Source: Thecamonas trahens ATCC 50062
Taxonomy: Eukaryota > Apusozoa > Apusomonadida > Apusomonadidae
DNA: 64,000 bases
Assembly: GCF_000142905.1 (NCBI RefSeq)
Contig: NW_013657626.1
Coordinates: 1 to 64,000 of the forward strand
Reading direction: 5' to 3'
In this document: positions 38,843 to 48,801 of the stretch, piece after piece
How the letters are laid out: each line of letters begins with the position of its first letter
Position numbering within the stretch: the stretch's first letter is position 1
Notes under the pieces: generated by a model
What the model was told of the DNA's origin: nothing
Database searches by the model: none
Seen by the model: only the letters and a program-made list of their open reading frames with translations
Program-made: the position numbers and the translations under genes

Positions 38843-40142
38843 TTATGATGTCGTCACAATTTGCAGCAGGTAGTCGAGGATCTCTGGGTTGCCCGGCATA
38901 GCGCCGTGCTCGGCCTTGTCGAACGTCCGCAGCTCGACCGGCGCAGACTGGCGCGCACCCCACTGGCCGCACACCCGCAGCGAGGTGCCCGGCACCGTGC
39001 CATCGCCATCCATGGTCGTTGTCGCTGCTGGCTGCTGCCCAAGCCCAGACGGATACGAGAACGCTACCTCGGTCTCCACAGAGTTACCGATCAGGCAGTG
39101 GACCGGGACGCCCGGCGGCGCTGTCCCGAGATCCAACAGCAACGTCTGGCTGTAGATCTGCGCCGTCGACGTCGCGTTGGCGTCGACAAACAGCCGACTA
39201 ATGTTGTTGAGCCCATAGCAGACTCCTGTCGAGGCGTCGGTCACGATGCAGTCGGCCACCGCGGCGTGCTTGTTCGGCGCCAACCACACCACACCACCCA
39301 ATTGCGGATGGCAACCGCAAAGTCATGCGGCTTGACCAGAGAGATGTTGAAGAAGGTCATGCCGACCGAAGCGCCCGATATCAGCGCCTTGAGGACGCCA
39401 GGCGCGCCGCCGAGTGGTGCGCCCATGGGAATGAACGACGCCACGTACTTGGCCTTCCACGCCGGATCCGCGTTCGCCAAAAGATAAGAGCCCATGGCCC
39501 CGCCCATCGAATGGCCCAGGATGTGGACCTGCGTCCCGTTGGCCTCGGTGTACATCTCCTCAATCATGTCCATGGTCGCCGAGAACCACTCGGGCTGGGC
39601 GTAGGGGGGCGGCGGAAGTCGTAGGTGGCAGCGCGGAGATCGCCGCCATTCACGTAGCCGGCAGCGGTAAAGGCCGCCGTCAGCTTTGCCATGTACGTGG
39701 TGATGGAGCGAAAGCCAAACTCATTGTCCAACGAGTTGACGCCATCCATCGTTCCGTAGCCCACAGGTGTGATGGTCACGCCTGGCGAGTCGTAGTACAC
39801 GTTGTCGACGTCATCATAGACGAGGCGAATGTTGTCAAAGAAGCAATCGCGAGACGCGACCAACGACGAGATCTTCAACCATTGCAGATGCGAGCCTTGA
39901 TTCTTGGTGCAATACACGTGGACAGTATGTGGTTTGGCCAACGTCGCGTTCAGTTGAGATCCGCCGAGTCCCGGAATGACCAAAACCGGCGCATGCGCCT
40001 CGCTCGCAAACCGCTCGCCCACTTTCATTCCAGCCAGCATAACTTCCAGCTCCTCCGCTTCCAGAACCTCATCTCCGGTAGAGCACATCGCAAGTGTCGC
40101 AACTGTGATCATGCAAATCCACATACCCGTAGCTGTTCGCAT
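38843..40142 (-). CDS. LCAT/phospholipase A2-like acyltransferase, split by two frameshifts
   Basis: Three successive minus-strand frames together make one lecithin:cholesterol acyltransferase-like protein of about 430 residues. Piece 1 (40142 down to about 39605) has a signal peptide, then VLVIPGLGGSQL and ATYDFRRPP. Piece 2 (to about 39300) carries the nucleophile elbow LGHSMGGAMG. Piece 3 (to 38843) starts at VVWLAPNKHAA and has DGDGTVPGTSL (catalytic Asp) and KAEHGAMPGNPEIL (catalytic His). The first shift is at a six-C run (plus 39604-39609), where one more base restores the frame. The second lies in a short GGTGT-rich stretch near 39285-39302. The triad and flow are intact, so sequence errors or very recent inactivation fit best. 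It is probably a secreted or lysosomal phospholipid acyltransferase. Confidence 0.78.
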
Positions 40143-40321
40143 CCTCTCCCCGCGTCGAGTTGAGTCTGTCCACGATTCGCCACCAATGCCCCGCTCCCCG
40201 CACTCGCCCCAATTACGCCGATGACTGTCTGATCACCCGCCTCCCCGTACCGCCACCCACGACACAGCGTCAACAGCCCCACACACAAGCACCAACCATA
40301 CAACCATGATACTCCACATCG

Positions 40322-42075
40322 ATGGCCTCAATCGTCTTGATCAAAACCCAATCCCCTGCTCGAGCCAGATCGCCCGCCTCGGCCCCGATCGCCCGCCTCC
40401 GCCCCCCAGCTCACAGCACCTCACCCTGCCGCCGACTCGAGGGCATGCTGCGGAGTTTGGGCCAGCTGCGTGCATGTCACGTGACATATGCAAGGACAGG
40501 AAGCTATGTGCGGGACATTGGCAAGCGCATGACGAGCTTGTTGGCGAGGTTGGGCGGTGTAGAGGAGGTGGGGGTTGAGTCGGGCAACTCGACTTTGACC
40601 GACAAGGCAGAGAGAGCCATCATCGTCAGTTCGTGGGTCAAGTCATTTGGTGACTCGACAAGATCAAGAAACACCCTCGCCTGTTCTTCCTTTATCTTCT
40701 CGTCTCCGATGGCCTACCTCACCCCGTTTGGTGCAAGGGCGATGGCTACTTTGCGCGCTGCTGCGCGAGCTGGGGATGACGATGAGGGTGTGGCCATGGC
40801 CTTTGGCGACGGCATCGATGATGAGGAGGAGGAGGAGGAAGATGTCGTTATTGCTCGACAGGGGCATTCTCTTGGACAGAGCGGAGACGGGCTGGACGGA
40901 CTGGATGGCTTTGCCGTCGATGCAGGGAGGCATGGCTCGCGGCTGGACGTCGCCCATCACTCCTCGGTCCTCCCGCGTCTGAACTCGATCGACGAGGCCA
41001 ACGAGTGGATCCACTCGCTGGCAAGCTCGTCGCGCATTGCTGCCTGGCGCCGTGGCGAGCTGCTCGACGCTATGTATGAAGACATGCTGCTCGATGGCAT
41101 CCTGCCCAACGAGGAGACCTACCACACTCTCATGTCGCTCTCGATGAAGCAGGAACGGCTCGATCGCGTCCAGTTCTACTTTGACGCCATGCGGACGGCC
41201 GGCTATGCCCACAACGTTGTCGTCCACAACGTGCTTCTCACTGCGCTCGCCACCGCTGGCCGCGCTGACGACGCCTTTGCCCATGCCCAACGCATGCGCG
41301 CCACCGGCATCGAACCCAACCGCCGCTCGTACGCCATCCTCCTCGTCGCCTGCGGCATCGCCGCCCAGCTTGACCGCGCCGTTGCCCTCTTTGACTCGCT
41401 CATCGACGCCGGCGTCGAGCCGCACCACCACCTCTACGCTGCGCTCATCAACGCGAGCAAGTCGTGCGGCGACCTTGACCGCGCCGTCGCTCTACTCCGC
41501 GAGGCCCAGTCGGCGCCTGGCGTCACCGACCCGCTCATCGTCCACAATGCCGCCATCTCAGCCGCCGTTGAGCTCGGCGCCCTCGACACTGCCTTTGACC
41601 TCTACGCCGACCTCGAGCGCGACGGCCTCGCCCCCAATTCTGCCACCTACCTCTTCCTCCTCAAGGGTGCGTGTTTGCACAAGGACGTCCCTCGCCTCAC
41701 AGCGCTCTACGCTGCCATGTGTGCTGCAGGGTCACCTCCATCACGCAACGGCTACGACTATCTGCTGCGCGGCCTCGCCGAGCCGACCGCCCCGGCCGGT
41801 GCCCTCCTCGACGCCCTACGTGACATGGTCGGCTCGGGCTCGGCGCCCATGCTCAAGACCCTCATGGCCCTCTTCCACAAGATTGGATCGAGCCCGCGCG
41901 CCCGCCACGATGACATGCTCCGCTTTGGCGGGCAGTCGTCGACGCCGACCTTCGCCTCTCACAGTCCACCCTCTCGTTCCTGGCAGACTACGCCAAGCGC
42001 CACAAGCTCCGCGAGCTCAAGGACGGCGTCGCCGCCCGCGCCGCACGGGTTAACGCCGCCCAGCTGAAGCACTAA
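40322..42075 (+). CDS. Pentatricopeptide repeat protein with a C-terminal frameshift
   Basis: About 580 residues. Residues 225-530 hold tandem 35-residue helical repeats of the PPR type: LPNEETYHTLMSLSMKQERL, YAHNVVVHNVLLTALATAG, EPNRRSYAILLVACGIA, EPHHHLYAALINASKSCGDL and APNSATYLFLLKGACLHKD. Such proteins bind organellar RNA, and the Ala/Arg-rich N-terminus could be a mitochondrial targeting sequence, though the start is uncertain (other Mets at 40445 and 40709). Near 41920-41930 the frame appears to slip. The first frame continues as Ser/Pro-rich nonsense to 42067, while another gives AVVDADLRLSQSTLSFLADY and a helical end stopping at 42075. One extra base in the GGCGGG stretch would join them. 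Confidence 0.78.
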
Positions 42076-42103
42076 ACTACCATACCACCGCTCGCAGCCA
42101 CCT

Positions 42104-44590
42104 TTACCTGTCTGCTGCCGCCGCCGCCGTCACTTGCGCCGCCAGCTCCGGCGAAAGCTCGGCCCCGAGCCACGCAAGCACCCGCGGGACGTCGACCGGC
42201 TTGGCCGGCATCGCCCGCTCGTCCAGCGGAGCCTTGGCACGGAACAGCTGCGTCTCCGCAGCAAGCTTGGCCCGCCGCAGCGCTAGCGACTCGGACTCGA
42301 GCGCCAGTTTCTCGGCGCGGAGCTGTGAGATGAGCGCGTCGGCGTTGCCCAGCCGCGCGTAGACCGACTCGAGCTCGTCTAAAACAGACTGGGTAGCAGC
42401 GACCTGCTTGGCGATGGCGTCCGACGCCACATGCATGTTGTAGAGCATCTTTTGCAGCTGCGCAATCGACTCGACGTGTGCAGAGTTCTCCTCGTACAAC
42501 TCGAGCCGCTCATTGTGCACAAGCTGGAGCTCGGCCCGCAGCGACGAGCACTCGTCCATAAGCGCCCCAGCCTCGGCCTCGGCCTCAGCCATTCTCCCGG
42601 CCACAAGCTCCATCTCGTTCGATAGTTGCGTGTATGCCCGCACCACCTCGTCATAGTCACGGGTCGGCGGACCAGCATCATCGGCCGCATAGTCCTGATG
42701 CCCACCGCTCCGTGCGTCACTCGCTTCCAGCGCAAGGCGCAGCCGGGTCTCGGCTGCCCGCGACGACGCCAGCTCGGCCGCCACCGTTGCAAGCTCAGCC
42801 TGTGTTGCCCGAAGCTCTGGCCCGCCGCAATCAGCCCCGGTTGCAGTCAGCTCCTCGCGAAGAGCCAGAGTCTCGGCGCGCAGCCTTTCGATCTCGGCCG
42901 CCATCTTGCCGGGCGTCGAGAGCGGCGAGACCGGTGTGGCAACCGGCCGTATGCGCGACGGCTTGGGTGTCGACGGCGAGGCTGGCGGCGAGAGCGGGGC
43001 AGGCGAGTCTATGCGAGAGCCTGCGTTTGAAGCTATACTCGCGTCAAGGTTGAGCTGGGCGTCGATTAGCTCTTTTTTGACCTCAATGAGCTCGTTGTGG
43101 AGCCGAGCATTGGCGGCAGTGAGCTGCGTGTCGGTCACCTTGCCGCCGGCCTGCTCAACAAGTCGCATCTCGAGGTCAGCGTTGACCATCTGCAGCTTGC
43201 GAAGCTCGCTCTGGAAGAGCTGGATGGTCTCTTCGTGCATAGCCCCGAGCGGCATGCGGCCTGCGCCAGACGCGAGCGCGTGCTCGGCCTGCGAGAGCCG
43301 GATCGAGAGCATGGCGATCTTCTCCTGGTCGGTGGCGATTTTGAGCTTGGCGTTGACCAGCTCTTGGCTCTGCGCCACACCCTGCTCATACTGCAGCGTG
43401 TCCAACGCGTCCTGTGCGGCGGCAAGCTGCGAGCCCAGCCGGGCATTCTCCTCCTCAAGCGTGGTGACCCGGGCGAGTAGAGCGCTGGCGGCCGCAGAGA
43501 CGTCGGCCTTGCTCTCGCCGCCGGAGCTGTCGACAACGGCGTCAGCCATGATGGCTACCAGCGCTGCAGCATGGTCAATGAGAAAGGCGACAATGGTGGC
43601 GTCGGCCTTGGCGTGTTGGAGTGCATCAACCGGAGACGTCCGCGGCAGCCGCAGCAGGTTGGGGCCAAACACAATGCCGAGGTTTGCTGCGCCCATCTTG
43701 GACCTGCCCGCATGTGAGGCGGCTTCCGCAAGAAACTCCAAGAGGTAGACGGTGGTGACGATGGCAGCTGGCGGCAAGCTTGCGCGGAGCAGCGAGCCGA
43801 TGCGCTCGACAAGGGCAGCAGGCTCGGCGTCGGCACGAGCAGCCTCGACGTCGGGAGCGAGGGCGCGGAGCTCGCGGACAACATCCAAGCCAAACAGCGG
43901 CTCGGGCAGCTCTCTCAGCCAGAGCTTGAGGACAGCAGCGACGGCAAAGACGTCTGACGAAGTGGCAGCAATGTTCACGGCTCTGCCTGAGTTAAAGGCC
44001 TCCTTGAGCGCCTTGACCTGGGACGATCTGCCCGAGAGTCTAAAGATGCCTTCTCTAGCCAGGCCCTGTTCGGCCCTCAGATGCTGCGCAACCTGAGTGA
44101 CAACATAAGGGACTTTGAGGAGGACATGCGGACGAGTCGACGACCTTGCCCACGTGCCAGCCTTGATAGAGGCCATGAGATCGAGTGACCTTGCATGGGC
44201 CTCTTCCCAAGCGAGGAGCTTTTCGAGGCTCACGCCGAATACCGATGAGCTTACCGGAGGTCCACCGGGGAATCCCCCACTCGGATGCAATGTCGATGAG
44301 CTGTTGGTCATGATCGTGGTCATCAGAGCCAGATCCGCCTTGGTCACGCCCCTCGTCTCGGCCTCGCTCACAGGCATAGTGCCTGGACTTGCAGCGACTG
44401 TGCTCGCAGCAGAACAATCATCACTTTCAAAAGTTGTCAAGTGGTTCAAAGGCTTGGGTCCTCCAGGCTCTGCTCCGTACAGCTCTCCGCATGGCTCCTC
44501 CTGTCGGGTGAAGAGTCCGCGAGACATGGCTGCCGCCGAGCGAGAAGTGGCGTAGCCGACACGTGGGACGCTTGGCGAATCGAGTGGCAT
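42104..44590 (-). CDS. RhoGAP domain protein with long C-terminal coiled coil
   Basis: About 828 residues from the Met at 44590 (the Met at 44527 is equally possible; the frame is open further but through CA-rich leader). A RhoGAP domain spans about 117-345. VFGVSLEKLL starts it, EGIFRLSGRSSQVKAL carries the arginine finger (about R184), LKLWLRELPEPLF follows, and MGAANLGIVFGPNLL ends the conserved core. The rest (about 370-800) is heptad-rich coiled coil with a short Pro/Ser linker (about 560-590). The protein should stimulate GTP hydrolysis on Rho/Rac/Cdc42-type GTPases and dimerise. It converges on the PPR gene (28 bp between stops) and diverges from the CH-domain gene, another likely cytoskeletal regulator. 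Confidence 0.9.
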   Translation of the reverse strand: MPLDSPSVPRVGYATSRSAAAMSRGLFTRQEEPCGELYGAEPGGPKPLNHLTTFESDDCSAASTVAASPGTMPVSEAETRGVTKADLALMTTIMTNSSSTLHPSGGFPGGPPVSSSVFGVSLEKLLAWEEAHARSLDLMASIKAGTWARSSTRPHVLLKVPYVVTQVAQHLRAEQGLAREGIFRLSGRSSQVKALKEAFNSGRAVNIAATSSDVFAVAAVLKLWLRELPEPLFGLDVVRELRALAPDVEAARADAEPAALVERIGSLLRASLPPAAIVTTVYLLEFLAEAASHAGRSKMGAANLGIVFGPNLLRLPRTSPVDALQHAKADATIVAFLIDHAAALVAIMADAVVDSSGGESKADVSAAASALLARVTTLEEENARLGSQLAAAQDALDTLQYEQGVAQSQELVNAKLKIATDQEKIAMLSIRLSQAEHALASGAGRMPLGAMHEETIQLFQSELRKLQMVNADLEMRLVEQAGGKVTDTQLTAANARLHNELIEVKKELIDAQLNLDASIASNAGSRIDSPAPLSPPASPSTPKPSRIRPVATPVSPLSTPGKMAAEIERLRAETLALREELTATGADCGGPELRATQAELATVAAELASSRAAETRLRLALEASDARSGGHQDYAADDAGPPTRDYDEVVRAYTQLSNEMELVAGRMAEAEAEAGALMDECSSLRAELQLVHNERLELYEENSAHVESIAQLQKMLYNMHVASDAIAKQVAATQSVLDELESVYARLGNADALISQLRAEKLALESESLALRRAKLAAETQLFRAKAPLDERAMPAKPVDVPRVLAWLGAELSPELAAQVTAAAAADR

Positions 44591-45010
44591 CGATAATTTG
44601 ACGTTGGCATGGTTGCCATCTTCAGCAACGATAAATGCAACGTTGATTAATCGATGCATGCAGGCCATGCACTGATAGTCATCACACACACGTCCACACC
44701 ACCATCCACACCCATACCCACAACACACTGCATGTGTATACATACAACAGGCGGCTGCGGGGTGACGACCACAATCTCAGCTATCGCGCCAGCCCAGCCA
44801 CTGCCAACGATAAATCCAACGTTGAATAATCGTGACAACCAAGGGTCGACCAAGAGACGGGTCGGGCCTCGAGCGCCATAGGCAAAGGGCTGGCGCAGCG
44901 AGCTTGCAACTTGTGTGCGCACCTCTCTTCATCTCTGTCTGTCTCTGGGACAGTGCAAGTGGGGCAGAAGGAGGGAAGAGAAGGGAAGGCCGTGGAGGCG
45001 AGCTTGTACC
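44591..45010. other. Divergent promoter between the RhoGAP and CH-domain genes
   Basis: About 420 bp with two near-identical short elements in the same orientation: ACGATAAATGCAACGTTGA near 44628-44646 and ACGATAAATCCAACGTTGA near 44807-44825, each followed by a TAATCG word. They could be binding sites shared by both promoters. A CACA-rich tract lies between them. Confidence 0.45.
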
Positions 45011-47125
45011 ATGGCATGTGGTCGTGTTGGCGAGGTGGAGGCTGTCTATGACTGGGTTGTGGAGACAGTTGGCGAGCAGCTGCCGGAGCACTTGGCCGAG
45101 TTGAACAGTTTGGAAGAGCTCGTGAGCGATGGAACGGTGCTCTGTGTGCTCATCAACGTACTTTTGGATTTGTATGAACCAGCCGAGTCAAAGTTGGTGG
45201 TTCGTATTGGTTCATCGGCTTTGTTGAGGCGTATTGCAGCCATGGAGAACGTTTCTAACTTTCTCGCGGCGGCAGAGAACGTCTTTGGCCTCGCTCCTCA
45301 TCAACTCTTCCTTCCCATGGACATTGTCAACACAACTGTCAACACAAAGGCCGTGGCTGGTGCTCTCTACTCTTTTGCCGTTCGCTTGGAATCCATCAAC
45401 ATTCCTGACATCCCTCGCATCGCTGGCCATCGTCGCTTTGCCCGCAAGCCGGCTGCTCTCGCAGCGTCGCCGGTCCCAACTCCGCTGCCGACCCCAAAGC
45501 CACAACCGGAGCCTACCCCGCAGCCGAGCCCAGAGCCGAGCCCCGCTCCCTCTCCAGAGTCCACCCCCGACCCCTCTCCAGAGTCCACCCCCGACCCGTC
45601 GCTGTCTTGCGCATCTGATGCTGCCGCCGTCTCGGTCGGTTTTGACGATCAGACGCCGGCCACTGACTCTGTGGCGTCGGTTGACGACTCTGTGACTCCG
45701 GTTGGCAATCAGAATGGTGCTTCAGACGATGACTTTCTTGCCGACGAGCTCGCGGCGGTGGCAGCCGCCATCTCGTCCAACCCGGCACTTGAAGTCGAGC
45801 CCGCATCCGAGCCCGAGCCCGAGCCGGAGCCGGAGCCTGCGCCTGAACCCGAGCTCGCGCCCGAGCCCAAGTCCGCGCAGTCTGAGAATGCAGCCAGGCC
45901 CGCGCCCATGTCGCAGCATGCTGCGGTGGCGAGGGCAGCCGGGCATGCCCAGCGGCGCAAGGACACCGAGTCCGAGATCGACCGTGAGCTGGTCAAGATG
46001 CAGGTGGCCATGTCTGAGCTGATGGCCATGGCGGCCGAGGATGGGGCCCAGAAGGCCGGTGAAAGGGCCGAGCGGTGCACCGGTTGTGGCGAGCGGATCT
46101 ACAACATGGGTGTGTCGGTGGTCATTGACGATGCGCGATACCACAAGGCGCTCGACTGCCTGCCGACTAAGCCCAAGAGCCCGCTACTCGACGAGCTGCC
46201 GCGGGAGCGGTCGCGGCTCTCGATGGTCCTGGATGATGCGCTGACGATTCCGCTGGCCGCGCTCTCGCTCGACGATGCGCTGAGCGATGCTATGAGCGCC
46301 GGTGGCGACGATGACAAAGGCAAAGGTAGCGAGACCGCCGGCGCTGTGCCGGCGGCCGGCGAGAGCGCGCCACCCAGTGCGCTGCTTGCCCCTGACGCCA
46401 TGTCTAGGACCCGGTCGCGCCTCTCCATGGTCTTACACGACACGCTTCTTGCCGATGACGGTTCCAGCGGGCCCAACCCGGTCATCACCGAACTCGCCGA
46501 GGCGATCGGGTCCGGCATCGCCGATCTTGCCTCTGAGGCTGTGGCCGAGTCGGAGTCGGATCCAGAGCCCGAGTCTGAGCCCCAACCCGATGTGGAGCCG
46601 GAGTCGGCAAGGCCACAGCAAGCAACGCTCGCCATTCCGGCGGTGACCCGGCTGCGCTCGCGGTCCAAGGCGCGATCGCGGCTCTCGCTGGTGCTTGACG
46701 ACGCGCTCGCGGTGCCGACGTTTTCGGAGAGCGAGTTTGACATCTCTGAATTTGACTCGCTCGCCCTCTCGTCCGACTCGGACGTCGACAACTACGATGT
46801 TGAATCCCTGGGCGGCGATACGCCGTCGCTGCGGCCACGAAAGCACACGCTCGGCGCGCCGACGTCGACGGCCACGGCTGATGCTGCGGCGGTTCTCCGC
46901 GACTGGGAGGCGCTGGACAAGGCCATCCAGGCGCGTGAAAAGCTCAACAAGGTCCGGGCTGGACTCACCGCTATGGCTTCGCTGTACGCACCAAATACGC
47001 CAGAGCGCCTCGCCGTCGTCGAGCAGCTGAAGGCATGCCGTGCCTCCCTTGCACTGCAGTCCGAGTGCATCGATCGGCTGGGTCCGGTCGACTCGCCGCG
47101 CTACGACTCTCTTCGATCAGCCTAA
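45011..47125 (+). CDS. Calponin-homology domain protein with half-LIM finger and RSRLS-type repeats
   Basis: 704 residues. A CH domain occupies about 5-125: VYDWVVETVG, LVSDGTVLCVLINVLLDLYE, MENVSNFLAAAENVFGL and HQLFLPMDIVNTTVNTKAVA. A Pro/Glu-rich linker (about 150-300, PEPEP runs) follows, then a helical stretch. CTGCGERIYN ending in HKALDC (about 356-384) looks like the first zinc module of a LIM domain without its second half. Three copies of an RSRLS[ML]VL-DDAL motif come at about 399, 465 and 552. A C-terminal helical region (about 620-690) resembles a bMERB- or DUF-type coiled coil, which is a guess. Actin or microtubule binding is inferred from CH and LIM; the repeats are unknown to me. 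Confidence 0.83.
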   Translation: MACGRVGEVEAVYDWVVETVGEQLPEHLAELNSLEELVSDGTVLCVLINVLLDLYEPAESKLVVRIGSSALLRRIAAMENVSNFLAAAENVFGLAPHQLFLPMDIVNTTVNTKAVAGALYSFAVRLESINIPDIPRIAGHRRFARKPAALAASPVPTPLPTPKPQPEPTPQPSPEPSPAPSPESTPDPSPESTPDPSLSCASDAAAVSVGFDDQTPATDSVASVDDSVTPVGNQNGASDDDFLADELAAVAAAISSNPALEVEPASEPEPEPEPEPAPEPELAPEPKSAQSENAARPAPMSQHAAVARAAGHAQRRKDTESEIDRELVKMQVAMSELMAMAAEDGAQKAGERAERCTGCGERIYNMGVSVVIDDARYHKALDCLPTKPKSPLLDELPRERSRLSMVLDDALTIPLAALSLDDALSDAMSAGGDDDKGKGSETAGAVPAAGESAPPSALLAPDAMSRTRSRLSMVLHDTLLADDGSSGPNPVITELAEAIGSGIADLASEAVAESESDPEPESEPQPDVEPESARPQQATLAIPAVTRLRSRSKARSRLSLVLDDALAVPTFSESEFDISEFDSLALSSDSDVDNYDVESLGGDTPSLRPRKHTLGAPTSTATADAAAVLRDWEALDKAIQAREKLNKVRAGLTAMASLYAPNTPERLAVVEQLKACRASLALQSECIDRLGPVDSPRYDSLRSA

Positions 47126-47440
47126 AATCGGCTCGCATGATCCGCCCTCCCATTCATGATACCACCCGCAGTTAATTAGACACAGGTGCACAACCCCCCC
47201 TCTATGGTGATGCCGGCTGATGGCTGACATGGTTGAGCTGCCGGGTGACGATCGCGGTCACACAAGGCACGGATATGAATTCGGTGGAGACGACATGGAT
47301 TATTTTCGTGCGGCAGCGCACAAAGGGACCAACACTGACAGGGCAAGGTGTGTGTGAGAGACGGGGGGGGGGGGGGGGGGGGGGGGGGACAGGCGTATTG
47401 AGGCCACCTGGCCACACCTCACTGACTGGGGAAGGGAACC
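47126..47440. other. Intergenic region with a 24-G tract
   Basis: About 315 bp between two plus-strand genes. It contains an uninterrupted run of about 24 G (near 47365-47388) some 50 bp before the next start codon, so the G run is on the coding strand there. No gene seen. Confidence 0.6.
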
Positions 47441-48545
47441 ATGTCAGCAAGTCGAAGTGTGTCTGTGACTATTCCTGGACGACGAGGCGGCAGTGGTGCT
47501 GGTGCTGGTGCTGGTGCTGGTGTTGGTGCTGGTGGTGGTGGTGGAGATGGTGCTGGTCGTGCTGCTGGTGGCACGGGAGTCGGGCAACATGCAGGTGGTG
47601 ATGTTTTCACCGCATCGACACCTCCGTCGTTTCATGCAGAGTCTCCCTCGTTTTCAATGTTGGGTGATCCAAGGACTCAAGAGTCGTTTTCTTCCACTTG
47701 GGAAGCTCCCTTGGTGGTACGTTGCTCATGGGGTGATGAGATGAGGAGGGGGCACCATGCAACTGTTCACTATGTGCCTGATCACCATGCGCCTGATCAC
47801 TATGCGCCTGACAACCATGTGCCTGTTCACTATGCGCCTGACAACCATGTGCCTGATCACTATGTGCCTGATCACCATGCGCCTGGTCACTATGCGCCTG
47901 ATCACCATGCGCCTGATCACTATGCGCCTGACAACCATGCGCCTGATCACTATGTGCCTGATCACTGTGCGCCTGATCACTGTGCGTCTGGTCACTATGC
48001 GCATGATCACTATGCGCCTGACAACCATGCGCCTGATCACTATGCGCCTGACAACCATGCGCCTGATCACTATGCGCCTGACTACCATGCGTGTGGTGGA
48101 TAGCCATGCGTGGGATGTATACGACTGATTACGGCCGCCTGACTCACTCCATTTCGCGACGCAGCGCAACGTGTTTGTGGCCTCGCCCAGCATCGACATG
48201 ACGACGACAAAGCTGGTGAAGCACACGTTTGTGTGGAAGTACCCGTGCACCTCGGCGGTGCTGCGCGGATCGTTCACCTCGCCGCCGTGGGCAGTCTCCA
48301 TCCCTCTCACCATCACCGCAGACGGTGCAAAGGCCTCGGTCACAGTCCTCATTCCTCCAGGCGAGCACACCTACAAGTTGGTCGTCGATGACGAATGGCA
48401 CCTTATCTCCTACCTTCCGATCTGCGTCGGCTCGGACGGCATCGTCAACAACCTCCTTGTTCTCGACGAAGCCGAAGCCGAACTCGCCGATCCCTCCCGC
48501 GTCATCCTCCCTTCCTCCACCACTGCCGCTACATCCTCATCATGA
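47441..48545 (+). CDS. AMPK-beta-type glycogen-binding (CBM48) domain protein
   Basis: Two exons (47441-47716, 48165-48545; GTACGT donor, CGCAG acceptor, phase 0) encode 218 residues. The N-terminal 90 are Gly/Ala/Ser-rich. Exon 2 is a CBM48 domain: KHTFVWKYP, LRGSFTSPPWAVSIPL, IPPGEHTYKLVVDDEWHLI and NNLLVLDE match the AMP-activated kinase beta subunit fold, including an aromatic pair for sugar stacking (W in PPW, W in DEWH). The C-terminal ASC domain, by which true beta subunits bind alpha and gamma, is absent. It may target something to glycogen or starch-like polymer, or be part of a split beta subunit. The 448-bp intron is mostly a minisatellite in the exon 1 frame. Confidence 0.78.
47768..48097. 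repeat. 15-bp minisatellite, 22 units, inside the CBM48 gene intron
   Basis: Twenty-two uninterrupted 15-bp units of the form CACTATGCGCCTGAT, varying at a few positions (CAC/AAC, TAT/CAT/TGT, GCG/GTG, GAT/GAC/GGT). Length 330 bp equals 22 x 15 exactly. In the frame of exon 1 it encodes pentapeptides such as HYAPD and NHAPD, ending in a stop at 48103. Both strands are open over its length. Confidence 0.93.
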
Positions 48546-48801
48546 TGTCCTTTTTCCCCTTCCCTCCCCTCACCTCGCCTTCCCTCCCCTCCCTCCTCCT
48601 TCCAACCAACATCAAAGTCACTCTTGTCATATCTTTGGGCGGCGGTCGAGTGCCAGCAGTTGGCTGACGAGCAACCGGCTCGCCGCCTCCGCCCCAGCCC
48701 CAGCCCCCGCACCCCCCCTCCGCCAGGAGCCGACGGCGACGGGAGGAGGTAGTACGCGGGCTACACGACGACCACGCAACTCAAACAGGGTGACAGTTCG
48801 T

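Noticed and set aside
47768-48097. CRISPR-like array
   Set aside because: Units are contiguous 15-mers without unique spacers, in a eukaryotic intron.
47607-48107. Minus-strand frame of HSDQAHGCQ-type repeats
   Set aside because: It is the complement of the 15-bp minisatellite, which is open in several frames by composition.
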